Assembly (NCBI GenBank): GCA_005885125.1
Contig: VAXU01000120.1
Coordinates: 1 to 53,556 of the forward strand
Direction: 5' to 3'
Origin: Actinomycetota bacterium
GTDB lineage: Bacteria; Actinomycetota; Thermoleophilia; Gaiellales; Gaiellaceae
DNA: 53,556 bases
This document shows positions 38,990 to 47,213 of the stretch, one piece after another (position 1 is the stretch's first letter; each line of letters begins with the position of its first letter). The notes under the pieces are model-generated. The model was not told the DNA's origin, searched no databases, and saw nothing but the letters and a program-made list of their open reading frames with translations. The translations under genes were made by a program, and so were the position numbers.

Positions 38990-39900
38990 TGCCCGTCACC
39001 GAGGTCGTCTTCCCGCTCACGCCGAGGCGGCGGCTGATCGGCCTTTCGTTCGGCGGCATGCGGAGCGCACGTCGCGGGCCCGGATCGGACGTCGCAGGCT
39101 CGCGCCAGTACAGGCCCGGCGACAACATCGACACGATCGACTGGGCGGCTTCGGCCCGCCTCTCCTCGGCGCGCGCGACCGACGAGTTCATCGTCCGCGA
39201 GCGCTTCGCCGAAGAGGCGCCGCGCGTCGTGATCGTCTGCGACCGGCGACCGGAGATGCAGCTCTTCCCGTCCTGGCTCCCGTGGTTGTCGAAGCCGGAG
39301 GCCGTGCGGATCTGCGCGCTGATGATCGCCGACTCGACGATCGCCGCGCGCGGGTACAGCGGCTACCTCGACTTCGCGGACGGCGACGAGGTGTACTGGC
39401 GTCCGCCTCGCAGCCAGCACGACGACTGGCGAACAGAGGCGCCCCGTCCGTTCGGCGCGCCCCAGGACACGATCTCGCGTTCGTTCGTCCACCTGTTCGA
39501 GCTGCGCCCGTCGCTGCTTCCGGGCACGTTCGTGTTCGTCGTCTCCGACTTCGTCGTCGAGCCCGAACAGGAGCTCTGGCTCCGTGCGGTCGAGCGCCGG
39601 TGGGACGTTGTGCCGGTCGTGCTGCAGGATCCGACCTGGGAGCGCACGTTCCCGGACGTCAGCGGGACGATGGTGCCTGTGGTCGAGCCGCAGACCGGGA
39701 AGACCACGTTCCTGCGGCTGTCGAAGCGTGAGGCGCTCGAGCGGCGCCGCGCGAACGAGGAGCGGTGGCGACGGCTGCAGCGTACGTTCGCGCTGCTCGA
39801 TCTCGATCCCGTTTCGATCTCGACGAACAACCCGGCGGAGATCCTCGAGGCGTTCACGCTTTGGGCGGAGCAACGGATGTACTGGCGGGTCCGCTGGTGA
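38989..39900 (+). CDS. DUF58 domain-containing protein
   Basis: GSDVAGSRQYRPGDNIDTIDWAASARLSS; TAATG overlap with moxR-like gene. Confidence 0.9.
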   Translation: MPVTEVVFPLTPRRRLIGLSFGGMRSARRGPGSDVAGSRQYRPGDNIDTIDWAASARLSSARATDEFIVRERFAEEAPRVVIVCDRRPEMQLFPSWLPWLSKPEAVRICALMIADSTIAARGYSGYLDFADGDEVYWRPPRSQHDDWRTEAPRPFGAPQDTISRSFVHLFELRPSLLPGTFVFVVSDFVVEPEQELWLRAVERRWDVVPVVLQDPTWERTFPDVSGTMVPVVEPQTGKTTFLRLSKREALERRRANEERWRRLQRTFALLDLDPVSISTNNPAEILEAFTLWAEQRMYWRVRW

Positions 39901-40874
39901 CGCGGGCTCGGTATGCGCTGCTGGGGGCGCTCGTCGCCGGCGGCGTCGCGGTTCTCGTCGTTGCGATTCTCGGCAGCCATGGCCATTCGTCGACGGCGCG
40001 CTCGCTTCCGCGCGGCGAGGTCCTCGCCGCCGAGGCGAAGATCGAGCCGCAGTCGCTCCTGTTCGGCGATCCGGTGCACATCCGGATCGACGCCGTGGTC
40101 GACCGCCGGCAGCTCGAGCCGAACCGCATCCACCTCGACGCGAACTGGGCGCCGTACCAAGCGGTCGCGCCGATGCTCCGCACGCGGACCGACGTCGGGC
40201 CGTACACGCGGCTTCGGTGGACGATCGATCTGCACTGCGTGATCGTTGACTGCGTGCCGCAGGCGGGCTCGATCGCCCGCCAGGTCTTCCAGTCGACGAC
40301 GGTCAAGTACTCGGGTCTCGCGAAGAACGGAACGACGCCGTCGCCCGTCACGATCACATGGCCGCAGATCAGCGCCGTCTCACGCCTCGATCCAGTCGAC
40401 ATGGAGCGCCGCGCCGTCGTGCAGCGGATCGGCCCGGCCGGCCAGGTGCGATCGATCCTGCCGCCGTGGCGCGTCAATACGACGAACCTGGATCCGGTCT
40501 CGTACGCGATGTCGCCGAAGACCGTGTTCTGGGGTTCGCTCGCCTTCGCGTTCGTACTCGTGCTCTGCGCCGGGCTCCTCCTGAATCCGTACCTGCCCGG
40601 ATTCGGCTGGCTGCCTCGACGGCGCCGGGAGCTGTCCCGGCTCGAGCGCGCGCTCGCTGCGGTCGAGCGTGCGCGCGGGGGTGAGACGGCGGAGGAGCGC
40701 AAAGCGCTCGAGTTGCTCGCGGAGGAGTTGCGGAAGAGCGGGAGCGGCGGACTCGCCTGGACCGCCACCGAGCTGGCATGGTCGCCGTCGGAGCCGCCGC
40801 CGGACCAGACCGTGGCACTGACCGAGAGCGTGCGGCGCGAGCTCGCGGGGAGGACGAATGGTCACCGTTCCTGA
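39897..40874 (+). CDS. BatD-position membrane protein of MoxR operon
   Basis: N- and C-terminal TM segments; GTGA overlap with DUF58 gene. Confidence 0.7.
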   Translation: MTRARYALLGALVAGGVAVLVVAILGSHGHSSTARSLPRGEVLAAEAKIEPQSLLFGDPVHIRIDAVVDRRQLEPNRIHLDANWAPYQAVAPMLRTRTDVGPYTRLRWTIDLHCVIVDCVPQAGSIARQVFQSTTVKYSGLAKNGTTPSPVTITWPQISAVSRLDPVDMERRAVVQRIGPAGQVRSILPPWRVNTTNLDPVSYAMSPKTVFWGSLAFAFVLVLCAGLLLNPYLPGFGWLPRRRRELSRLERALAAVERARGGETAEERKALELLAEELRKSGSGGLAWTATELAWSPSEPPPDQTVALTESVRRELAGRTNGHRS

Positions 40875-41748
40875 GTGGGCACGGCTGCCGGTGCGTCGGC
40901 GCCGCGCGATTCCGCTCTCGGATGCGGACGCGGTTCGGTTTGCGCTCCGGCGGACGACACTCGTCCGGCTCGGAATCGCGGCGCTCCTCGTCCTGCTGGC
41001 AGCAATCGCTGTCTGGCGTGCCGCAGACCTGAATCCGCGCCCGGTTGCGTTCCTGCCGGCGCACTCGACGTCGATCCTCGTCATCGACCAGTCGAAGAGC
41101 GTCTACATCTCGTCGTACAAGCGGATCGCGCAGCTGATCCGCAAGCTCGTCGCTGCAGATGTTCCCGTCGGGTTAGTGGCGTTTTCCGACACGGCGTACG
41201 AGATGCTGCCGCCGGGAGCGCGCGGCTCCGAGCTGAAGCCGCTGCTCCGCTTCTACACGCCGGGGCACGGCGGCTCGAACGTCGATCCGGAGACGCTGTA
41301 CGCGGCGAACCCGTGGCAGGACGTCTTCTCCGGCGGGACGAAGATCTCCTCTGGTCTCGATCTGGCGCGGTCGCTGCTGCACCGCGACCACATCCACAAC
41401 GGGACGATCCTGCTTGTCAGCGACCTCGGAACGGCAGGCGAGGACGAGCCGGACGTCGCGCAGTCGTTGATCCGGATCGAGCACGACAAAGACGTGCACC
41501 TGAAGATCGTCCCGCTCTTCCCGGTCCAGGACGACCTGGCCTTCTTCCAGCGGTTCGTGCCGGCGCGGGACTTCGTCAAGCCGTCACAGCTCCGCGTGAC
41601 AAAGGCGGCCGAGTCTCGCCGGCGGTTGATCGCATCGACGCCGTGGCCGCTCCTTCTGGTCGGCGGACTGCTCTTGCTGGCGCTCTCGGCGAACGAGCTC
41701 GCCTGCGGTCGGTTGCACGTGCCCCGAGCCCGAGAGGAGACGGCGTGA
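40858..41748 (+). CDS. VWA-domain membrane protein
   Basis: STSILVIDQSKSVYISSYKRIAQLIRKLV; TILLVSDLGT. Confidence 0.8.
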   Translation: MVTVPEWARLPVRRRRAIPLSDADAVRFALRRTTLVRLGIAALLVLLAAIAVWRAADLNPRPVAFLPAHSTSILVIDQSKSVYISSYKRIAQLIRKLVAADVPVGLVAFSDTAYEMLPPGARGSELKPLLRFYTPGHGGSNVDPETLYAANPWQDVFSGGTKISSGLDLARSLLHRDHIHNGTILLVSDLGTAGEDEPDVAQSLIRIEHDKDVHLKIVPLFPVQDDLAFFQRFVPARDFVKPSQLRVTKAAESRRRLIASTPWPLLLVGGLLLLALSANELACGRLHVPRAREETA

Positions 41749-42245
41749 GGACGGCCGCGCTCCGCGCGAGTTCCGCCGCGGTGTGCGTGGCTGCGGCCGT
41801 GCTACTCGTCCTCCTCGCGCTCGACGCGCGCGCGTGGAGCACCCGCCTGCCCGCGGACGATCTCCGCTACCGGCGCGATCCGAGCGCGAGCGCGCTCTGG
41901 AAGACGCACGAGCTGTCCCCGTTCGGCCTGGACCGCAGCGTGCTCGGCATTCGCGACGACATCGCCTACCGCGGCGCGCGAGCCTCGCAGGCCGCGAACC
42001 TGCTCGGCGTGCTCGGGTTCGCGATGGCGACGCAGGACGTCAGCCAGCGCGCAACGTTCCTGAACAATGCGATCACGGCGTTCCGTCAGGCGATCGCGCT
42101 CGATCCGGCGAACGACGACGCGTTGTTCAACCTCGAGTACGCGCTCGACCAGCTGAAAGGAAGCGGCGAGCAGCAGGCCGGTGGCTCCGACAAGCGCGGC
42201 ACGGGAGGGCGGGCCGGCCTGAAACCCACAGGCCACGGCTACTAA
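41745..42245 (+). CDS. membrane-anchored TPR-like protein
   Basis: FLNNAITAFRQAIALDPANDDALFNLEYALDQLKG; GTGA overlap. Confidence 0.75.
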   Translation: MRTAALRASSAAVCVAAAVLLVLLALDARAWSTRLPADDLRYRRDPSASALWKTHELSPFGLDRSVLGIRDDIAYRGARASQAANLLGVLGFAMATQDVSQRATFLNNAITAFRQAIALDPANDDALFNLEYALDQLKGSGEQQAGGSDKRGTGGRAGLKPTGHGY

Positions 42246-43204
42246 TGGATTTTCTGACACCGCTCGGCGCGCTGATCGCCTTGCTAGTCGTGGCGCCGGC
42301 GGCCGCGTTCGTGTTGGGCGAGCGCGGGCGGCGACGCGTGAACGCCCTGCTGCGGTTCGGCGAGCCGTCCATGGGCGCTCGGGTCGCGCCGGCTGTTGCC
42401 CTCGTCGTCATCGCCGCACTGTTCGGGCTCGCCGCGACGCAGCCGACGCTCGTGCGTCGCTCGCAGCAGCACGTGCGGACAGACGCCGAGGCATGGTTCG
42501 TGCTCGACACGTCGCTCTCGATGAAAGCGACCTCCGGGCCGGGATCGCCGACACGGTTCCAGCGCGCGCAGTCCCTCGCGATCCGGCTCCGGAACGAGCT
42601 CGGGGACGTTCCCGTCGGCGTGGCGTCGATCACCGACCGCGCCCTGCCGCACCTGTTTCCGACGCCTGACTCGGACACGTTCGACGTGACGGTCCGCCGG
42701 GCGATGGGAATCGAGCGGCCGCCGCCGACCGATGGGTTCAGCACACGGATCACGACGCTCGGTTCGATTGCTCGGGTCGCGAGCGACAACTTCTTCGCTC
42801 CGACCGCGCAGAAGCGCCTGGTCGTCGTCTTCACGGACGGCGAGACGAAGCCCTTCGTCGACGAAAGTCTCGGCACGCTGTTCAAGGCGCCGCCGGGGGT
42901 GCATGCGATCTTCGTCCGCATCTGGGGCGCGAAGGAGCGCGTCTACGACGGCCGGCGCGCCGATCCGCTGTACCGCCCGGATCCGCTGAGCGCGACGTAT
43001 ATCCAGCAGCTCGCCGCGACGACGGGCGGCATCTCGGTCGATGCGGGCGACTTCGGTGATCTCGTCAAGGCGGCGCGCAAGGACCTCGGCCACGGCCCGA
43101 CCCAGGTGCTGCAGAAGGAGCAGCGGCGCCTCGAGCTCGCCCCGTACCTCGCCGGTTTCGCCTTCCTGCCGCTGGGCTTCCTGCTCTGGCGGCGGAATCT
43201 TTAA
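42245..43204 (+). CDS. VWA-domain membrane protein (BatA/B-like)
   Basis: AWFVLDTSLSMKATSGPGSPTRFQRAQSLAIRLRNEL; two terminal TM regions. Confidence 0.85.
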   Translation: MDFLTPLGALIALLVVAPAAAFVLGERGRRRVNALLRFGEPSMGARVAPAVALVVIAALFGLAATQPTLVRRSQQHVRTDAEAWFVLDTSLSMKATSGPGSPTRFQRAQSLAIRLRNELGDVPVGVASITDRALPHLFPTPDSDTFDVTVRRAMGIERPPPTDGFSTRITTLGSIARVASDNFFAPTAQKRLVVVFTDGETKPFVDESLGTLFKAPPGVHAIFVRIWGAKERVYDGRRADPLYRPDPLSATYIQQLAATTGGISVDAGDFGDLVKAARKDLGHGPTQVLQKEQRRLELAPYLAGFAFLPLGFLLWRRNL

Positions 43205-43325
43205 GAGCCCTAACGAAACGAAGCGGCTTGACCCCGGCCCCTGAATAGTTGTATAGCCCTCACGTTCCCGCGAGCGGGGGGCGCGCGAGCGGGTCGAAGG
43301 CCCAACTACAACCGGGGAGGCATCC

Positions 43326-45044
43326 ATGAGCGACGAACGCTCGAACGGGATGGACCGGGGCAGATTCCTGAAGCTGGGCGCAGCCGCCGCGGCGGCGCCT
43401 GCCGCTCTCTCGCTTACACGGGCTGCGAAGGCGGCGCCGGCGCCGCAGCTGGAGGAGGCGACGATCGCTCAGCTGCAGGCGCAGATGACGACGGGCGGGC
43501 TGACGTCGCTGTCCCTCGTCCAGATGTACCTGACTCGCATCGACGCGATCGACCGCAGAGGCGGGTTGAACTCGGTTCTCGCGCTCAATCCCGACGCGCA
43601 GGACATCGCGAAGCAGCTCGACGCCGAACGCAAGGCCGGGCACGTGCGGGGGCCGCTGCACGGAATCCCGGTGATGGTCAAGGCCAACATCGACACCGCG
43701 GACAAGCTGCAGACGACGGCCGGCTCGCTCGCCCTCGTCGGGCAGCCGGCGCCGCAGGACTCCACCGTCGCGAAGAAGCTGCGCGACGCGGGCGCGGTGA
43801 TCCTCGGCAAGACGAATCTGAGCGAGTGGGCCAACTTCCGCTCCTTCTCGTCAACGAGCGGCTGGTCTGGCGTCGGCGGCTTGTGTCACAACCCGTACGC
43901 GCTCGACCGGAACGCGGGCGGCTCGAGCTCCGGCTCGGGAGCCTCCACATCCGCGAATCTCTGCGCCGCGGGTCTCGGCACCGAAACGGACGGGTCGATC
44001 GTCAACCCGGCGAACAACGACGGCGTCGTCGGGATCAAGCCGACGGTCGGCTTGACGAGCCGCGCGGGCGTCGTTCCGATCTCACACACGCAGGACACCG
44101 TCGGTCCGCACGCGCGGACAGTCGCGGACGCGGCGGCGATCCTCAGCGCAATCGCGAGCAGGACGGCCGATCCTCGGGACGACGCGACCGCGACGTCCCC
44201 GAACGGCAAGCCGAGGCCGAGCATTCCGGCGGACTACACGCAGTTCCTCGATCCGAACGGTCTCAGCGGTGCGAAGATCGGTGCGCTGCGCGGTCCGGTG
44301 TTGACGGGATACAGCAAGTACACGGACGGCGTGTATCAGGACGCGATCGACGCGATGAGTGCGGCGGGAGCGACCGTCACCGACGACGTCGCGCTGCCGG
44401 ACATGGACGAGATCCTGGCCAGCTCCGCGGAGATCATCGTTCTGATCTACGAGTTCAAGCGCGACCTGAAGAAGTATCTCGACGGCCGCACGGGCGTTCC
44501 GATCAAGACGCTGGCGGACGCGATCGCGTTCAACAACGCGCACGCGGACACCGAGTTGAAGTTCTTCGGGCAGGAGATCTTCGAGCTCGCCGAGTCGGAC
44601 CCGTTCTCCGACGCGGACTACGCCCAGGCGCTCGCGGACGACCGGCGGCTCGGCGGCCAGGACGGGATCGACGCCGCACTGGCGGCGGGCGGGTTCGACG
44701 CCCTCGTCGCTCCGACCGGGTCGCCCGCGTGGACGACGGATCTGATCAACGGCGATCACTTCCTCGGCGCGAGCTCGTTCCCGTCGGCGATGGCCGGCTA
44801 TCCGATCATCAACGTGCCGGCCGGGAGCCCGTTCGGCGTACCGGTCGGAATCAGCTTCATCGCAGGTGCGTTCAGCGAACCGCTGCTGATCAAGCTGGCG
44901 TCCGGCTTCGAGGCAGTGACGAAGGCACGTCGGGTGCCGCAGTTCCAGGCGACGCTGCCTGACGCGGGGAATCCGGCGCCGAAGGGCAGCTCCAAGCGTC
45001 ACGGCCTGCCGAATCGCAAGCTGCCGGCGGTCGCGAACCTGTAA
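43326..45044 (+). CDS. secreted amidase (amidase signature family)
   Basis: MDRGRFLKLGAAAAAAPA Tat-like leader; GGSSSGSGASTSANLCAAGLGTETDGSIVNPA signature. Confidence 0.93.
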   Translation: MSDERSNGMDRGRFLKLGAAAAAAPAALSLTRAAKAAPAPQLEEATIAQLQAQMTTGGLTSLSLVQMYLTRIDAIDRRGGLNSVLALNPDAQDIAKQLDAERKAGHVRGPLHGIPVMVKANIDTADKLQTTAGSLALVGQPAPQDSTVAKKLRDAGAVILGKTNLSEWANFRSFSSTSGWSGVGGLCHNPYALDRNAGGSSSGSGASTSANLCAAGLGTETDGSIVNPANNDGVVGIKPTVGLTSRAGVVPISHTQDTVGPHARTVADAAAILSAIASRTADPRDDATATSPNGKPRPSIPADYTQFLDPNGLSGAKIGALRGPVLTGYSKYTDGVYQDAIDAMSAAGATVTDDVALPDMDEILASSAEIIVLIYEFKRDLKKYLDGRTGVPIKTLADAIAFNNAHADTELKFFGQEIFELAESDPFSDADYAQALADDRRLGGQDGIDAALAAGGFDALVAPTGSPAWTTDLINGDHFLGASSFPSAMAGYPIINVPAGSPFGVPVGISFIAGAFSEPLLIKLASGFEAVTKARRVPQFQATLPDAGNPAPKGSSKRHGLPNRKLPAVANL

Positions 45045-45185
45045 CGGCAACCAGGGGCGCCGGTCTTCGGGCCGGCGCCCCGAAGTTCCACGTTTTGTCG
45101 CCGAGGCGTAGGACCTGGCCGGCTGAGGCTTCCACTAGTGTCCTGGAGAGCTCGACCGAGGAACCCGACTCGAGGGGTGAAGAGC

Positions 45186-45797
45186 ATGCAGCTTCGGAGA
45201 TTCAAGTTGTCGCCGGCCACGGTGATCGCGTGCATCGCGCTCACGATCGCGCTCGGCGGCACGAGTTACGCGGCGGTGACGGTGTTGCCGCCGAACAGTG
45301 TGACGACCGTACAGGTCAAGGACTACTCGTTGCTCAGGCGAGACTTCAAGCGCGGGCAGATCCCGGTAGGACCCCGCGGACCGACCGGGCCGCAAGGGAC
45401 TTCTGGGCCGACGGGACCGGCTGGGTTGCCTGGTCCGATCGGGCCCGCGGGCCCGGCCGGACCTGCAGGGACGACGAACGCCAAGTGGGCTCTGGTCAAG
45501 GGCGACGCGACGATCGTCGCTCAGTCCGGCGGAATCACGATTACGTCGCACTCGGCCGGGACGTACATCCTCGACTTCAACTCGGGTGCGATCAACACGA
45601 AGTTGATCGTTGCTTCCGCCGCCCAAGCTGGAGGCGACACCGGCTCGCGCGGCGCCGTCAGCGTTGGTCCCTGTGGCGGCACACCTGAAGGGGGCGTGTG
45701 CTCTGCCGGGAACGACACGTTCCACTTGCGTGTCCTGACCTACGACGGTGCGGGTGCTGCCGCAGACCACGCGTTTTACGTCGCAGTCATGGGCTAG
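45186..45797 (+). CDS. collagen-like repeat secreted protein
   Basis: GPRGPTGPQGTSGPTGPAGLPGPIGPAGPAGPAG G-X-Y repeats; MQLRRFKLSPATVIACIALTIALGGTSYAA leader. Confidence 0.8.
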   Translation: MQLRRFKLSPATVIACIALTIALGGTSYAAVTVLPPNSVTTVQVKDYSLLRRDFKRGQIPVGPRGPTGPQGTSGPTGPAGLPGPIGPAGPAGPAGTTNAKWALVKGDATIVAQSGGITITSHSAGTYILDFNSGAINTKLIVASAAQAGGDTGSRGAVSVGPCGGTPEGGVCSAGNDTFHLRVLTYDGAGAAADHAFYVAVMG

Positions 45798-46018
45798 CGA
45801 TTCGAGCGCCGCCGGTCCGGCTCCCGCCGGGAGACCGGACCGGCGCGCTCAAGCCGAGTAGCACCCGCCGCCGCGGTCGGTAGTCGCTTGACCGCTGGGG
45901 CGACGTCCGCGTACCCTCGTCGTGAGCGACGAACGGAGCGGCTTGTCCCGGCGGTGGAGCGCAACCGGGCTGCGGCGCTTCGACGCGTCCGTTCGATTCG
46001 GACGCGGCGTACGCGTCT

Positions 46019-46759
46019 GTGCTGCTCGCCGCGGACTTCCGGGTGGGGATGGGTACTGAGGCCGGCGCTCAGCTCGCGCTGCTCGACGGATTCGCCGTCG
46101 CGTACCGTGGCACGCCTGGCTCCCTCCCGCTCCGCGCCCAGCGGGTGCTCGCCTTCCTCGCCTTCCAGGACCGGCCGGTGCTCCGCGTGTACGTCGCGGG
46201 CAGGCTCTGGCCCGACGTAACGGAGAGCCGTGCAGCAGGGAGCCTGCGGTCCGCTCTGTGGTGTCTCGGCCGGCTCGAGTTCTGCGTGGTCGTCGCCACG
46301 CCGCGCACGCTCCAGCTCGCTCCGAACGTGGCGGTCGACGCCCGCGAAGCGAGCGCGTGGGCAAAGCGCATCCTCCACGGATCGGCGGGGTTCGACGAAG
46401 CAGACCTCGACGGCGCCCGCTATCCCGGCGAGTTGCTTCCGGATTGGTACGACGACTGGGTCGTCCTCGAGCGCGAGCAGCTCCGGGAGCTCCGGCTGCA
46501 TGCGCTCGAAACCCTCGGCGACCGGCTCATGTCGCATGGACGCTACGGCGAGGCAGTCGAAGCGGCTCTGACGGTCCTGCGGCTGGAGCCGCTGCGCGAC
46601 AGCGCGCATCGGCTGCTGATCCGCATTCATCTCGCCGAGGGGAACCATGCCGAGGCGCTGCGGCAGTACAACGGCTACCGGCGGCGCCTCCTCGAGACGC
46701 TCAGCCTCGAGCCCTCGCACGAGATGGACGAGCTCGTCCGGGACGTGACCGCCGGCTGA
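46019..46759 (+). CDS. SARP/BTAD family transcriptional regulator
   Basis: SARP-like wHTH (LPLRAQRVLAFLAFQDRPVLRVYVAGRLWPDVTESRAAGSLRSALWCLGRL) and BTAD (LEREQLRELRLHALETLGDRLMSHGRYGEAVEAALTVLRLEPLRDSAHRLLIRIHLAEGNHAEALRQYNGYRRRL); exact start uncertain. Confidence 0.85.
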   Translation: MLLAADFRVGMGTEAGAQLALLDGFAVAYRGTPGSLPLRAQRVLAFLAFQDRPVLRVYVAGRLWPDVTESRAAGSLRSALWCLGRLEFCVVVATPRTLQLAPNVAVDAREASAWAKRILHGSAGFDEADLDGARYPGELLPDWYDDWVVLEREQLRELRLHALETLGDRLMSHGRYGEAVEAALTVLRLEPLRDSAHRLLIRIHLAEGNHAEALRQYNGYRRRLLETLSLEPSHEMDELVRDVTAG

Positions 46760-46762
46760 TGC

Positions 46763-46816
46763 GTAACGCGCGAGTGACGTTCCCGTAACGCCCTGTTGAC
46801 AGCGCGTTCGTAGCCT
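46763..46816 (+). promoter_or_regulatory. putative SARP operator/promoter: four 11-bp-phased direct repeats + TAGCCT -10
   Basis: GTAACGCGCGA/GTGACGTTCCC/GTAACGCCCTG/TTGACAGCGCG starting at 46763, 46774, 46785, 46796; last heptamer TTGACAG then 8 bp then TAGCCT (46811..46816). Confidence 0.75.
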
Positions 46817-46851
46817 TGTTGCAAACCCGACGCAGAAGAGGGTGATCGAAG

Positions 46852-47106
46852 ATGTCGGTGGGGCGCATCCCTAATCCTGACGACCCCCGCGCGGAGCTCG
46901 CGCAGTTCCCCGGCTGGTTTGGCTGGTGGCGGCCGGGGTGGTGGGGTTGGTGGCACCCAGGCTGGTGGGGCTGGTGGCTCCTGCGTGAGGTCGATCGGGA
47001 GATCTCCCCGGTGGAGATCGGCGATCTGTACATCAAGCAGGCGGAGGAGCTGATCAAGCAGGCCGAGACCCTGAAGCGCATGGGCGAAGGCATGAGGAAA
47101 GGCTGA
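46852..47106 (+). CDS. Trp/Gly-rich small peptide, candidate RiPP precursor
   Basis: 84 aa; three tandem 8-mers FPGWFGWW/RPGWWGWW/HPGWWGWW (11 Trp in 24 residues) and a charged helical C-terminus; directly upstream of E1-like/YcaO/SagB genes. Confidence 0.7.
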   Translation: MSVGRIPNPDDPRAELAQFPGWFGWWRPGWWGWWHPGWWGWWLLREVDREISPVEIGDLYIKQAEELIKQAETLKRMGEGMRKG

Positions 47107-47137
47107 TCAAGGACAGAGGGCTCGAGCATGCGAAGGA

Positions 47138-47180
47138 ACGTCGCGTCCGCCCGGCGAGGTTCGCCGCGCGGACGCGGCGT
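47138..47180 (+). terminator. strong hairpin between candidate precursor and enzyme genes (attenuator/partial terminator or processing site)
   Basis: ACGTCGCGTCCGCCCGGCGA-GGT-TCGCCGCGCGGACGCGGCGT: 20-bp stem with one G-U and one mismatch, 3-nt loop; no U-tract. Confidence 0.6.
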
Positions 47181-47213
47181 CGTGTCGAGCCGGGCTGACC
47201 TGATGAAGCGGTG

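Noticed and set aside
45390-45475. Collagen-like GXY repeat as a novel system
   Set aside because: Short GXY-repeat secreted proteins with this leader type are common in Actinobacteria; no special context
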